DNA of 64,000 nucleotides, taken from positions 24,605,449 to 24,669,448 of the forward strand of contig NC_079491.1 in NCBI RefSeq assembly GCF_020520425.1, read 5' to 3'. A program made the position numbers and the translations under genes. The stretch is from Spinacia oleracea (Eukaryota > Streptophyta > Magnoliopsida > Caryophyllales > Amaranthaceae). Of the stretch, positions 26,217-41,400 are shown piece after piece. The notes beneath the pieces were generated by a model. It saw nothing but the letters and a program-made list of their open reading frames with translations. It ran no database searches and had not been told where the DNA came from. Position 1 is the stretch's first letter; each line of letters opens with the position of its first letter.

Positions 26217-27240
26217 TTTAAATTCTTATAGGTTCTAATTTTAATTTTCAGACTATGTGAACGACTACCCAAATTTTGTTCTCGTCAAATTTAATATATT
26301 ATTACTAATTTACTATGTCTACATGTTAGTGAAGGACTACCCAAAATATATTTTTAGAACCAGAGGGGGCAGATCAATTGATCTGACTTCAGTTGCGTAA
26401 CATGATTTTGAATATTTCAAAAAAAACAAAATCAGAATCCAAACAAATTTATAGATGAAATCAGGAAACTTTGATTAAGTAATTAAGTTGTACTGTTGTA
26501 GATGAAAAGAGAAGTTACCTGGGACTCATCATATCGATCTACAATTAACAATTTTATCTCCGAAATTCAATCAGACACTTGCTAAATAAGATCAATATCA
26601 AAGCAAATTCGAGTCAAACTACATCGCATCATCAACAACAAATAAAAAAAATACTAAGTTCATTTTGCTAACTGCTTAGAGACTCCATAATCAAATTCAA
26701 TTGAGAACAAGTACATAGTTTGCTAGCTATCTTATTGATTGCACACAGTTATGAAAAATAAATAACATAACATAACTTAAAGGTGATGTAAACACCATTC
26801 AAGACACATAATTTCTGGAAAATATTCATGTTAGTTGAAGAATGATCGAGAAATAAAGTCCGACGTATATGCGTAGTATCATAGAAGTAGTTTCAAAGAT
26901 TCAATATTGAAGAACCACCTCATTCTACTAAACACTCTCCATTTAATCCACCCCAATGAACATTTCTCTACATCTTTACATCAAGAAAACAGTCTACTAT
27001 GGACACAAACACAGTGCCTATCCGAAACCACACAAGGCAGACACATACACGGATACACCCAAACACATAGGAAACTCAAAATTAGCTGCCAATCATAAAC
27101 ATATATGGCAACATACTCAAATTCCAAATTCTCATAATCTTTCTTCAATTAGATTCAAGATATCTAGTTTGAAGTTCAGTTTTAGCACAACAAAAAAGAC
27201 CAGGAATCAAGAGGAATTCATAAAAATAAAAATTAGGAGA
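26217..27240. other. CACTA 2 interior, non-coding captured DNA
   Basis: AT-rich sequence with no exon I recognise. It could include intron sequence of the captured RBX1 gene. The long + frame beginning near 26956 does not resemble a protein and runs antisense to the RBX1 exons. Confidence 0.4.
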
Positions 27241-27248
27241 GAGAATAC

Positions 27249-27685
27249 CCCAAGCAACAGTACACTCTTCACTGGTAGCACTCGCCTGGTTTGCTTGGCA
27301 CTCAATGCCTATTCAAAATCAACATCAACAAATCAAAATCAATTTTTGACAAAAACCTTTAAAATAAATTACCCTAAAAAATTGAGGGAAAAGAACTCAC
27401 AGAGATCCATGATGTGGTTCCTACAAATTGCGCAATTATCGACCACAATATCTGCCGAAAATCGACCCCGAAAATCAACAAAAAACAGTAGAGAATCCTC
27501 CATTAAATTAGGGTTAGGGTTTATGAAGATATTTGAAGCTAAAATGGTAGAAATAATAATTACCCCAAGCCCAGAGAGAAACGGCGTTCCTTTTTTGATC
27601 TCGAAACGCTTCGATTTCTTGATAGATGAAGATGGGCCAGCAGCAACGTTAGAACCCTCGCCGGCGGGAACAAAATTTGACACCA
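27249..27685 (-). pseudogene. Captured 5' half of RBX1 (cullin-RING ligase RING subunit)
   Basis: Three exons in the correct order and phase lie on the minus strand: 27564-27685, 27401-27451 and 27249-27308, each with GT/AG borders. They encode VPAGEGS and KKSKRFEIKK, then DIVVDNCAICRNHIMDLC, then [20 protein letters not shown]. This is the N-terminus and first RING zinc ligands of RBX1, which docks the E2 enzyme to cullins. Exon 1 lacks an ATG at the expected position and has lost one base after KRFEIKK, shifting the frame before the NAVSLWAW segment. The last RING exons are absent. It is a non-functional transduplicate in CACTA 2. Confidence 0.88.
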
Positions 27686-28096
27686 AAAACCAATCTCTAT
27701 TCCCAAGAACAATAATTCAAAATTAACAGAAAAATTCAGTTATGAAGACACCTTCTTTGAAATTATAGAGAATGAGGGAGAGAAGACCTTCCATGGAAAG
27801 GGGCGGATGGTTTGAGGAGTTTTGAACCGGGAAGAGAAGAGAGGGAAATGAATATTTCAGGCTAACAGAAGAAATGAGGAGGAGAGAGAATTAAAAATTA
27901 GAGTATATGCGAGTAGTATTTGTTGAAGCGAACATTTAATGCCCCCTTCAACAATTGCTATTGAAGCGAACAATAAAAATGTTCGCTTCAACAACCCTTT
28001 ATAATGTTTGACCCGCGTTGACCAATTACTTGTTGAAGCGTATTTCTCTATGCCCCTTCAATAAGGGGGCTGTAATAAGTGTTTTTTCTACTAGTG

Positions 28097-28500
28097 TAGG
28101 GTTTTTAAATATTACCTTCGTCTCACATTACTCGTTACACTTAACTTTGCACACAATTTTGGGTGTTAAGTGATTATTTGGTTATCAATGGTTATTTTAT
28201 TGAAAAAGTAGAAGTGGTATGAGTTAGTGGGGTATTTTTTAATTGAATGAGAGAGGGTGTGGGGACCAAACTTTATTTAATGGGAAGAGAGACAATATAA
28301 TAATTGTGAGGACATTCCTAATTTAGAAATTTAACAATTAGGCCCTGTTCTTTAGAATTGAATTGAACTGAACTGAACTGAACTGAACTGAATGCTCATG
28401 AACTGAACTGAAGCAAACTGAATTCTTCTGAACTGAACTGAACTGAACTGAACTCAACTGAACTGAAATGAACTGAACTTAACTTAACTGAACTAAACTT
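28097..28500. repeat. Duplicated block A', third segment with (TGAAC)n
   Basis: Resumes at TAGGGTTTTTAAATATTACC, exactly where the first copy is at 11870, and ends in a (TGAAC)n run like that at 12136-12300. Confidence 0.87.
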
Positions 28501-29151
28501 AAATAATAAATAATAAATAATAAATAATAAATAATAAATAATAAATAATAAATAATAAATAATAAATAATAAATAATAAATAATAAATAATAAATAATAA
28601 ATAATAAATAATAAATAATAAATAATAATAATAAATAATAAATAATAATAATAAATAATAAATAATAAATAATAAATAATAAATAATAAATAATAAATAA
28701 TAAATAATAAATAATAATAATAAATAATAAATAATAAATAATAAATAATAAATAATAAATAAATAATAAATAATAAATAATAAATAATAAATAATAATAA
28801 TAATAAATAATAAATAATAATAATAAATAATAAATAATAAATAATAAATAATAATAATAAATAATAATAATAAATAATAAATAATAAATAATAAATAATA
28901 AATAATAAATAATAAATAATAAATAATAAATAATAAATAATAAATAATAAATAATAAATAATAAATAATAAATAATAATAATAAATAATAAATAATAAAT
29001 AATAAATAATAAATAATAAATAATAAATAATAATAATAAATAATAAATAATAAATAATAAATAATAAATAATAAATAATAAATAATAAATAATATATAAT
29101 AAATAATAAATAATAAATAATAAATAATAAATAATAAATAATAAATAATAA
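28501..29151. repeat. (AATAATA)n heptanucleotide satellite, copy 2
   Basis: About 650 bp of the same 7 bp unit as 12303-13051, in the same position of the duplicated unit. Confidence 0.9.
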
Positions 29152-29389
29152 CTACTTAGTTACAAAATAATAATAAAAAAATGTTAATTAATAACTAAAT
29201 AATAATTAATAACTAAACAACTAAATAATAATAATCTGTAATTGATTACTCCGTACTAAATAATTATAAAAAACGATAAATATTAATAATAATATTTCAT
29301 AATTCGTAACTAATAAAATAAAAATAAATTATAAATAATAAATTATATTAATTAATAATAAATAATTAGTTATAATATAATAATAATAA

Positions 29390-29394
<5 letters not shown>
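29152..29394. other. AT-rich transition DNA
   Basis: Homology to the first copy of the duplicated unit stops here. No feature is recognised. Confidence 0.5.
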
Positions 29395-31562
<2,168 letters not shown>

Positions 31563-33020
31563 TGTAGACACCTACTTTTGTCCCCATTCCCGAAAGGGAA
31601 GGTTCGATGATGAAAACGTAAATCTCCACTTGACAACGCATCTCCTATAAAATAACGAATCTCAATTCCCCTTTTCATTTCACCCGAAACCTGCTATTTA
31701 TAGAAACCTGCTAAAAATAGTAACTGCCGTAATGGTAGTTGTTAAAAGTGGCAAGTCATAAAAAATAGAAACCTGTCAGAATTAGGTGTTGCACTTCAAC
31801 ATAAATCCTAAATGAGATAGAAATTGCGAGAGAATCCTATTCATAATATGATTCGAAAGTAAGAGTCACGTATTAATTAAAATCCTAACGAGCCTAGAGT
31901 TCGTAACGGGCCCAGACGCATCCCGTCACAAAGTTAATACGCACTAAAAGACTCAATTAAATCTCAAATACTCCGGATTCTAGGAATCCGAATCTGACTA
32001 AGAAAAACAGCCCAGATCCTATTTTCAACGCCTGGCTCTGGGCGCCGAAATCTTCGGCGCCCAGGCCTGGGCGCTGAAAATACCTGGTACGTGTTTTTTC
32101 CTAATTCCTCGTGGATTAGAGTTCTGCAATTCTATCTTTCCACGAACTCTTTTCTATAAACAGGGCCTTAAGTTCGACGTGAAAAAGACAACAACACACA
32201 ATTATTATTTTGAGTATTGACTCTAAACCTCTAAGCCTAAGCCTCACGCTGCAAAACTGATCACGCGTTCTGTCGCAATCGATCCATAAATCGAACAGAA
32301 CGTATCCCGTCCCATAATTTGAGATTCGTTAAATAAAAGGAGAAATAGCAAAGTCAAAGTGGTTAGTTTTCTGAGAACCGTGACGCACCTCTCAAGGGTG
32401 CGTCGTAATGTGTCCCTTTTCCATGGTTTAATTGCTTTCCTCGCCCTTTTATGAACTGTTAAACTAACTAAATCTGATTGTTCGATCACGCTTAATAAAT
32501 ATGATATTTTTGGGAAATTGGATTATCATGCTAGGTCCCTTAAAACAATCTAAATCAGATAATCGCGCTCGATCTAGTACTATATGTTGCATATTGTTAA
32601 AATCAACTCAGATTAGTTTAATAGTTAACGCATGTCCCTTCAATTATTTATGCTGAGCTAGTAAGGATATCCTGCCTCTGGAGTTATCGAAGAGCGAGTA
32701 CTCCTCTCGGTAGTTACAGTCCCCCGAACCCTCAATCTCTACTCTGCGGGTGTACGTTGAGCGATCGCCACCACCAGGGATCACAAGGGAACCTACGGCC
32801 GTCGTGGTCAAACATAATTGCACTCCCTTTATGTCACGATAACCGGGTTTTGTCAGTTTTTCTCATTGTCGTTAAAAACTGAATGGCGACTCCTATATTA
32901 CTAGTCAATTGGGTGTAAACTCACAGGAAATCCAATTACACTTGATTTGACAAAAAGAAGCGTCACACTCACGAGGGACGAGGTCACGTATTAGCCTCGT
33001 GCTTTTTCGACCCCCTCACA
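31563..33020 (+). mobile_element. Solo LTR (probable Gypsy type)
   Basis: Starts TGTAGACACCTAC and ends CCCCCTCACA, flanked by CATTG at 31558-31562 and 33021-33025. It is 1458 bp with no internal retroviral genes. It contains a strong palindromic hairpin near 32040-32068 (GGGCGCCGAAA and TTCGGCGCCC arms). The family assignment rests on its length and terminal sequence only. Confidence 0.85.
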
Positions 33021-33530
33021 CATTGTGTAAATTAATAAAAGATTTTCACCACATAAGAAGGAAGCTGTTGAAGAAATTGGTTTTGGTGGTTAATTTGCTA
33101 TCTTTTCAATTGGCGAGAAAGAATACAAATACAAATCAAGCTATTTATATATTGTAGCTTGAAAAATGACGTAGAACTCTGTATTTTATTTTGAATCCAA
33201 CAACATGGTTTGTACTTTCATTTCTTTGTGATGAAAGTATACCAGCAAAAAAAATAAGAATGAATATATAGTTACATTTTTACAGATATAATTAATCTTC
33301 CTGATAATATAGGTACTATTTGTGTATAATAACAATAATAAGTATAGTATATGTCATAAAAAGTTAATGTATGACTAATAGATTAATTATATTACATATA
33401 AGTACAACTATATCAACTTAAGAGTTACTATATGATACTTGCAGTAACTATGTCACATATTTTAAAAATTATAATTTTAAAAGTTGTTTTATGACTAGCA
33501 GAGTAACTATATTATATATAAGTACAACTA
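33021..33530. other. Diverged tandem repeat DNA left of MITE
   Basis: Phrases such as AAGTACAACTATATCA, GAGTTACTATATGA and GTAACTATGTCACAT recur with a period of roughly 110-125 bp here and beyond the inserted MITE at 34098-34240. No coding region is seen. Confidence 0.5.
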
Positions 33531-34097
33531 GGGGTGTGCACAGGTCCAACACCGGACCGGACCGGACCGGAACCGGTTGGACCGGTGGACCGAAATTTTC
33601 CGAATTCATGGACCAAGGACCGGACCGGAAAGAATTCGATCCGGACCGGACCCGGACCGGAAAATTCAGGTCCGGTCCGGTTTTGGACCGGTTTGGACCG
33701 GTTTTTTTAATTTTTGCGATTTATAATCTTAAACTCAATTTGTTTTTACAATTATATATTTTTACATCCTACATTTCTCTTTAAATATCTCATACATAAC
33801 ATCATACGCTTAATATAAAGGTTATAAAGGCCAATGACATATAAAAAAATTCAAAGTTTTTTTTTGTGTTGTACGTGTGCTACAAGTTGGGCTCTTCTAT
33901 GTATAATTTTTATATATTCCGGGTCACCGGTCCGGACCGGAAAATTCTGGGTTTTGACCGGACCGGACCGGAAAACCGGAATCGTATATTTTAAAGGACC
34001 GAGGACCGGACCGGAATCTATTGGTCCGGTCCGGTCCGGTCCAATTCCGGTCCGGTTCCGGTCCAATTTCCGGTCCGGACCGGACCGTGCACACCCC
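33531..34097. mobile_element. GACCGG-rich MITE with GGGGTGTGCAC ends
   Basis: Perfect inverted ends GGGGTGTGCAC and GTGCACACCCC enclose 567 bp dominated by GGACCGGACCGG-type hexamers in both orientations. The direct repeat TAAGTACAACTA (33519-33530 and 34098-34109) is a likely target duplication, although the host is itself repetitive so its exact length is unclear. There is no transposase. hAT or Mutator origin is possible. Confidence 0.75.
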
Positions 34098-34109
34098 TAA
34101 GTACAACTA

Positions 34110-35057
<948 letters not shown>

Positions 35058-35457
35058 GAGGGATCATGTGAAAATACATCCTTATGTGAGTATACTAATA
35101 TATATGAGAATGAATCTAATCCGTAGGATTAGATTCAATTTAATGGCTAGGATTAAATAAGAAAACCCATCCAACTTCCAATTAAAACCAATCACTTTTT
35201 CATTAAACCCACATAACTTTCTCTCTCCAGACCCTCCTCTTCACTCTTTCCCTCTCACGCGATTTTGAACTCCCTGTTATCCCCTCAATTTTCTCTCTCC
35301 TCTGAAGAAAACCGCCATCGCAGCCTCCAAAACGGCAAATCGCTCCGTCGTCGCAACTCCAATTATTGATTTAAGGTAAATTCGAGTTCAATTGTTCTAC
35401 ATTTCTTCTCGCCTTCTACAATTTTTCCTAATTTTAACCTAACATTTTCAATTGAAG

Positions 35458-38015
35458 ATGATTGGAGTAGAAAAACAATACGAACGACGAAGGTAAGCGA
35501 ATTTGTAACCTAATTTCTAATTCGTTGTTTTTATACATTAATTGAAGATAATTTTTGTTAAATTTTGATTTTCAGCAAAAACAAACACGACAAACTAGCA
35601 AAAAATCCAGACGATAATGAAGAGTAAGAATTCGGTGGTTTAATTGTAGCAAAATTTATTTATTGATTTCGAAATTTTGTAATTATTTTCGGAATTTCTC
35701 ATAATTTATTTTTGTAATTATTTGGTTTGCAAATATTTGGATGTTTCTAGCGATTTTGAAATTTTTATATTCCTTATATTTGATGTTTGATGCAATTATA
35801 AATGTTCTGAGTTTTATGAATTTTTAGTATTTTTAATTAGAATTTAATTTGTGATTTTTTGAATTGTTTTGAGAATTGAGAATTTTAAGATATTTTCGTC
35901 ATTTTAAGATATTGTTTTGATATTTTTTGAATGTTCTGAACGACATCATGAATAATTTAGAGTAATATTTTATACTCTCAAAACTTTAGAACATGAAGCT
36001 TAAGAATGTAGAACATCATAAATCACTGTGTAGAACATCACAGATCACTTTGTAGAACATCATAAATCACTGTGTAGAACATCATAGATCACTTTGTAGA
36101 ACATCATAATTGCATATGTTATAATTACAAGTGCACATGTTCTGAATTTGAAAGCTAGCTAGTGAAATTAATTATATGTTGTCTTATCTGACGTTGTTTG
36201 ACAATTTTACTAGTTGATATTATCTGTTTCCATCTATTAGTTTAGGTGTTTGAGTTTCCCTGATGGTCTGTTCCTATGTTGCTATGACATTGTTCACGTG
36301 TTGTTGGTTTGGTTTGTAGTTCCATGCCTTAAGTTATTTTGACAGGTTTAAGAATCAATTTGAATATGTGATATGTTCATCTTCACTTACTTATTGTTCA
36401 CTTCCTGAGATTCTTATCAAACTAAACTGATTATTACTGATTCCTATTGACTAAATTTGTATTAGAGCTCGACTCGTTTTTCCTGGTGTATCAAAGTGTG
36501 TTTAGGTGTGAATTTGATCACTGTGTTTTGAGTTTGACAGTTGCTCCAGAGATAAAGATAACTGTATCATAGAATTTGTGAACCTTTGTCGGGATAATAT
36601 GTGCGATGGCAGTTTGATTATTTTGGTGGAAAATGTAGAAGCCAGAGGGCAAGTTGCCTAATTTTCTGGTTGATGATTGATGATTCATGAGTGCAGTCCC
36701 ATAATAGATCCTTGAAGTGTCTCCAACTTTGAGTAGTTTCTCCTTGGTTTTCAACCTTCCCAAGCTTGCTAACCATGATATGAAACCAACTTTCTAAGTG
36801 AAATTGAGCTGGCCAACTCTCATCTATGTGCTTATATTATATTTCAACATTAAGAATTCAGAAACAAGTCATAATCCATATAACTGGTGCCTTTGAGCTC
36901 CTTCCTTGATATCTTTTTCTGAATTCAGATTCTCTATTTGAGCGAGCTACATTACCCCTGATGTGCTTTTTGTTCAAAATTCGTTGTCTTTCAGATTCCT
37001 CTTCCCATCTCTGCAGTAGACAGAAAATTCCAACAAATTATAAGTAATTGACATCTACTGATCTACGCATAAAAATACAGAATGGGAAGTGTCAACACAG
37101 GCCGTTAGTTGCCCACCTGCCTCAATGTGTTCAATCTGTAGAGGTTTTTGCCCTTAATTAGGAGATTGTCATTTTCAATGTTTCATGTGTTGTTGTTACG
37201 TTGTTCCTATATTGTTGTTTTGGTTTGTAGTTCCATGCCTTAAGTTGTTTTTCCAAGTTTAATCCAAAATAAAATCTCTCAAATATAAAACAATATCTCT
37301 CTAATATCTCTAAACATCATATCTTAGAACATACAGATTAACTGCTTAGAACATGTAGCTTAACTGTTAGAACATATAGGAATAATGTACAGAACATATA
37401 GCTTCACTTGTTAGAAAATATAATTCAATTGTTAGAACATATATACATTGTTTATAACAGAACTAAATTTGTTTCATGTGATGCAGGGTAATCGAAACTA
37501 ACAACAATAGAGAAACTGAAGCTAACCTCAATGAAGAAACCGATGTTAATGTGAACAAAGAACAAGAGGAAGTGAATAAGAAACATAACAAACTAAGGAA
37601 ACATGTTGCAAAGAGGAAAGAGAGTACAAAAATTGTTGTTAGAGATGTCAAGAAGCACAAGTCTATAGTTGAGGTGCGTTCGGGGTCACAAGACTGCGTA
37701 GAAGTGGATAACAATTCAAGGTCGGTGAAGAAGAAGGAGGAAAGACTTTTGATCCAAAGAATACCAGCAAATTGGTTCATGGCACTTATTCCTAAAATTC
37801 CCAGACAACACAGAGCTTCCATTAGGAAGATAGGCTTTGGTGCCTTCCTTGATTTGCATATTGGTGCCCATAAGTCAAAGTTTTCTGTTGAACTTGTAAC
37901 AAGCTTAGACACCAACATAGTTACTTTGGTCATGTATAGCAAAGAAGAAATAGATATTGAGTTGGATGACATACACCTTGTCTTATGTTCTAAACTAGCA
38001 TTGCATATGTTCTGA
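35458..38015 (+). CDS. Transposon-borne Ulp1-associated protein, truncated, spliced
   Basis: Predicted exons are 35458-35492, 35576-35623 and 37487-38015, with consistent GT/AG borders and phases. The N-terminus is highly charged (Lys/Arg/Glu, probably nuclear). Near the end it reads RIPANWFMALIPKIP, IRKIGFGAFLDLHIG and IDIELDDIHLVL. That pattern (conserved IxxIGFGxLL then an E-DVHLVLG-like strand) is the all-alpha N-terminal region found before Ulp1-like cysteine protease domains in plant transposon proteins. The frame then ends in CSKLALHMF, which is encoded by the ATGTTCTAAA repeat array, so the protease part is missing. The large second intron (35624-37486) is also unusual. It is either a truncated accessory gene or a pseudogene. 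Confidence 0.5.
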
Positions 38016-38110
38016 ATTAACATTGCATATGTTCTAAACTAATGTTGCTTATGTTATGAATTAACATTGCTTATGTTCTAAAGGTTTACATGTGTGTTTT
38101 GGGCTTCCAT
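35990..38110. repeat. AGAACAT/ATGTTCT motif clusters, left arm
   Basis: AGAACATCATAAATCACT-like phrases repeat at 35990-36115, AGAACATATAG-like phrases at 37320-37445, and ATGTTCTAAACTAA-like phrases at 37985-38085. Spacing is irregular, about 20-35 bp. They flip orientation along the arm. Confidence 0.75.
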
Positions 38111-38169
38111 TTTTGTTTCTTTACATAATTTTTTGTCAACAATTAATAACTTGTTTGAATATTTTTTAA

Positions 38170-38239
38170 AACCTATTAGCTCAAATGGTAGAGCAATGTG
38201 CCATTGCACATGGATGTAGGTTCAAATCCTACATAGGTT
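38170..38239 (+). tRNA. tRNA-like sequence, left arm (non-canonical anticodon loop)
   Basis: A complete cloverleaf can be drawn: 7 bp acceptor AACCTAT/ATAGGTT, D-stem GCTC/GAGC with an AAATGGTA loop, anticodon stem ATGTG/CACAT, and T-stem GTAGG/CCTAC with the TTCAAAT loop. The anticodon loop is only six bases (CCATTG) and lacks U33, so this is unlikely to be a working decoder tRNA. A structurally matching partner lies on the opposite strand at 42845-42914. A pseudo-tRNA or a tRNA-like structural element of the transposon is most likely. Confidence 0.55.
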
Positions 38240-38363
38240 GTTCTATATAAGTTAAATACATTTAAAGCCTTTTTGTCCGTGTTCTAAAAAGTTAAGTCTC
38301 GTGTTCTAAATACTTTTTCATATGTTCAAGAATTTAAGAGAAATGATAATTCACATTTCAATG

Positions 38364-38383
38364 ATAATAATAATAATAACAAC

Positions 38384-38420
<37 letters not shown>

Positions 38421-41400
38421 GTAAGGTAGGCGATTAGGGCACGATATTATGTGCGATTAGGGTCTTCAACGTCGATTATCCGGCGTCGGCGTCGGTGGTG
38501 TCCGGCGAAGGGAGTCAAGTGTCAGGCGGTTTCAGGCGGTGTTGTTTCCAGGCAGTTTCAGGCGGTGTTTGGGGCGGTTTCCAGTTGGTTTCCAGGCAGT
38601 TTCAGGCGGTGTGTGGGGCGTTTTCCAGTCGGTTTCCAGGCGGTGTCGACGGGTATCTTTTTCCGGTGGTTCATGCGTTCGTCTTCCGGTGGCAAAGGCG
38701 TTCAGTTTTCAATCGGCAGTGCAGTTTTCAATTCGGTTCTGTGATTTGTTCAGCTACGTGGTTTCAGTTTCCGGCATTTCAGTTCGGGGATTCAGTTCAG
38801 ACGGTTCCACGTGGGTTGCAGGCGTTTTTCAGGCGGACCTCTCGTCTTGCTTTTGGTCAGTTTCTGTTTGACGGTTTCTGGAAGTCTGGCAATTTGTTTG
38901 GTCGACGGTTTCTGGAAGTCAGGCAGTTTGTTTGGTCGACGGTTCGTGAGTTCTTTCCAGGCAATTTGTTTGGTGTTTCGTGCGGCGTTTTTGTGCGTTG
39001 TATTCGTGTGATCTGGTTCGGTGTTTGGCGGCGTTCTAGTGGGTGTTTGGTGTTTGGATTATTCTGGTGGTGTTGCGGGGATCGAATCACTGTTTTGGTG
39101 CAGTTTGCAGCGTGGTTATTCTGGCAAGAGTGGTGCAGTTGCAGCGTGACTGTTTGTTGTGGTGTGCAGTTTGGTGCAGCGTTGTTGGTGTTGTCTTATT
39201 GTGGTTTTGAAGTGGCAGGGGTTTTGTGTACTCCGTTTCCTTTGGTTGTCTTATTTATTTAGGATAACCTTTCCACGGTTCTTTGATATGGCGGCTTCCG
39301 TGGAGAAGTTTCATTGCCCTTTTGTGGGTCTTAGCGGGTGCCAGGATGGAGGTGGGCGTGGTTTGGTGAGGAGTTCTCTGATCACTCACTTACGTGATCG
39401 TCATTGTTGCACTAATGTGCGGGATGTAACCCGTCATTCCCTTATTACCAATTTGCAGGTTTTTACTACGGCTGAGGTGACCTTTCGTCGTATGGGAATT
39501 TGGCTATGTGGAGATTTTTTCAAGACGCATACTCATCGTATTAGGTGTCGACATGGCAGTGGTTCTAGTACGGTTTTTGTGGACCCACCTGATTCTGGGG
39601 ATGGTACTATTCGTTTTACTCTCTACGGTATTCAAAAACCACAAGCTCCTGCTTCCGAGCTGTCTACTTCTGTTGCGCCTCGAGAACATCATTTTTCTTT
39701 TGATGTTGCTCTTCTAAACACTTTATGGTCCAAGCGGCTGCGTTCTGTGAAATCCATCCCTCCCAAATGTCGTTTGGGTTTTTCGCGAGTTCTGAAAGGG
39801 GCGCTTGATAAGGTGATTTGCAGACCAGATGACATCGCTTGTTGGGTTCAGTTGCTCGTGTTACCTCTTTGTGTCCTCAAGACTTTTTCTCCACGAAGTA
39901 ATCGTGAGTGTTCCTCCGGTGTTAGGCGGCGACAACAGGAAGAGAGTATCACCTCTGCTATTCGTTCTTGGGGTGTGCCTGGTGGTTCTGAGCAACTTGT
40001 CATAGACACATTGGCTAGTGTGTCTCCCCCTCTATTGGATGTTGACGACGACCATGATTTGGCGGAGCGTAATATTAAGCAATGCAAGAGAAAGATTTCT
40101 GACGGTCACTACACTGCTGCCGTTAGGGTTCTTTCTTCCTCAGGTCTTGCCCCTTACAATGATGCTACTCTTGCAGATTTGCAAGCAAAGCACCCTTCCG
40201 TTCCGGTCCCTACCTTACCGGATATCCATGTTGATCATCACCTTATTGCTTCCTCCGCTGTTGTTTTGGAGCAGATTAAGGGCTTTCCGCGTGGTACTTC
40301 GTGCGGTAGAGATGGCTTGCGTGCTCAACACCTTTTGGATTGCTTGGGTGGTGCTGCTGTAGCTGTTTCTGATGAGTTGGTGGATGCTATCACTCAGGTT
40401 GTTAATCTCTTTCTTGCTGGAAAGTGTCCTGCTGAGCTTGGAGGATACATTGCTAGTGCTCCTCTTACGCCACTTATTAAGCCTGGTGGGGGTATTCGGC
40501 CTATTGCCGTGGGCACTATTTGGAGGCGCCTTGTTTCTAAGGTCGGGGCAGCTTTGATTGGTCCGCGTTTAGGAAACTACTTTGGAGGTCTTCAGTTTGG
40601 AGTTGGGGTTCCAGCAGGTGGTGAGGCCATTCTCCATGCTGTCAATCGGTTGGTTGAGGCTCGTGGGGCTGATGTTGGCCTCTCTATGTTATTGGTGGAT
40701 TTTCGGAATGCGTTCAATTTAGTTGATCGTTCGGCTTTGTTGCGTGAGGTACGGCTACATTGTCCTGCTCTTTCGCGTTGGGTTGAATTCTGCTACTCTT
40801 CTCCAGCGCGGCTGTATTATGGGGAGCATACCTTGTGGTCTTGTCAGGGTGTGCAGCAAGGGGATCCTCTCGGCCCTTTGCTTTTTTCTCTGGTTCTACA
40901 TCCATTGGTGTGTCGAATCAGAGACTCGTTTGATCTATCTCTTCAGGCTTGGTACTTGGACGATGGCACTATCGTTGGTGACACTTTGGTGGTTGGACAG
41001 GTCTTGGAGTTGATTTTGGAGGAGGGTCCTCATTTAGGTCTCCATGTTAATGTTGAGAAGACGGAGGTTTTCTGGCCTTCGGAGGACCCCCGCAGTCGTC
41101 TAGAGGGTGTCTTTCCTACGGATATTGCTCGTCCTGCGCTTGGTGTTAAGTTGCTTGGTGGCCCAGTCAGTACGGATTCCTCTTTTTGTAAGGAGTTGGT
41201 TTCGCAGCGTGTGTCGAAGGCTGTTGTGTTGATGGATGCTGTAGCCAAGCTTAATGATCCCCAGTGTGAGTTGTTGCTTCTTCGTGCGTGTACTAGAGTT
41301 TCTAAACTCTACTTTGCTATGCGCACTTGTCCGCCTCATCTTTTCGAAGCGGCCCAATTATCCTTTGATGTGGCTCTGCGGGCTTCTTTAGAGCGCATCG

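Larger units (their letters stand above)
22362..28096. mobile_element. Non-autonomous CACTA element 2 (5.7 kb)
   Basis: Left end CACTAGTGGAAAAAA; the right end read inward is CACTAGTAGAAAAAA. It is flanked by TAG on both sides (22359-22361, 28097-28099). The uninterrupted homologue at about 11862-11880 shows a single TAG. The first kilobase (subterminal repeats, then sequence up to about 23230) is close to that of CACTA 1, and a short version of the 161 bp repeat follows. The rest is a mosaic of captured host exons from at least four genes (SCPL, Y14, an unidentified gene, RBX1) plus a nested Stowaway MITE. No transposase is present. Confidence 0.92.

Noticed and set aside
26956..27726. 256-codon + strand open frame
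   Set aside because: It is antisense to three clearly spliced RBX1 exons and has no recognisable domain.
37463..38023. 186-codon minus-strand frame
   Set aside because: It is the antisense shadow of the Ulp1-associated exon, which has matching splice sites and a recognisable domain pattern.
38451..39262. Several overlapping frames upstream of the LINE ORF
   Set aside because: Products are repetitive translations of TTCAGGCGG repeats in the 5' untranslated region; the zinc finger and reverse transcriptase belong to the frame starting at 39288.
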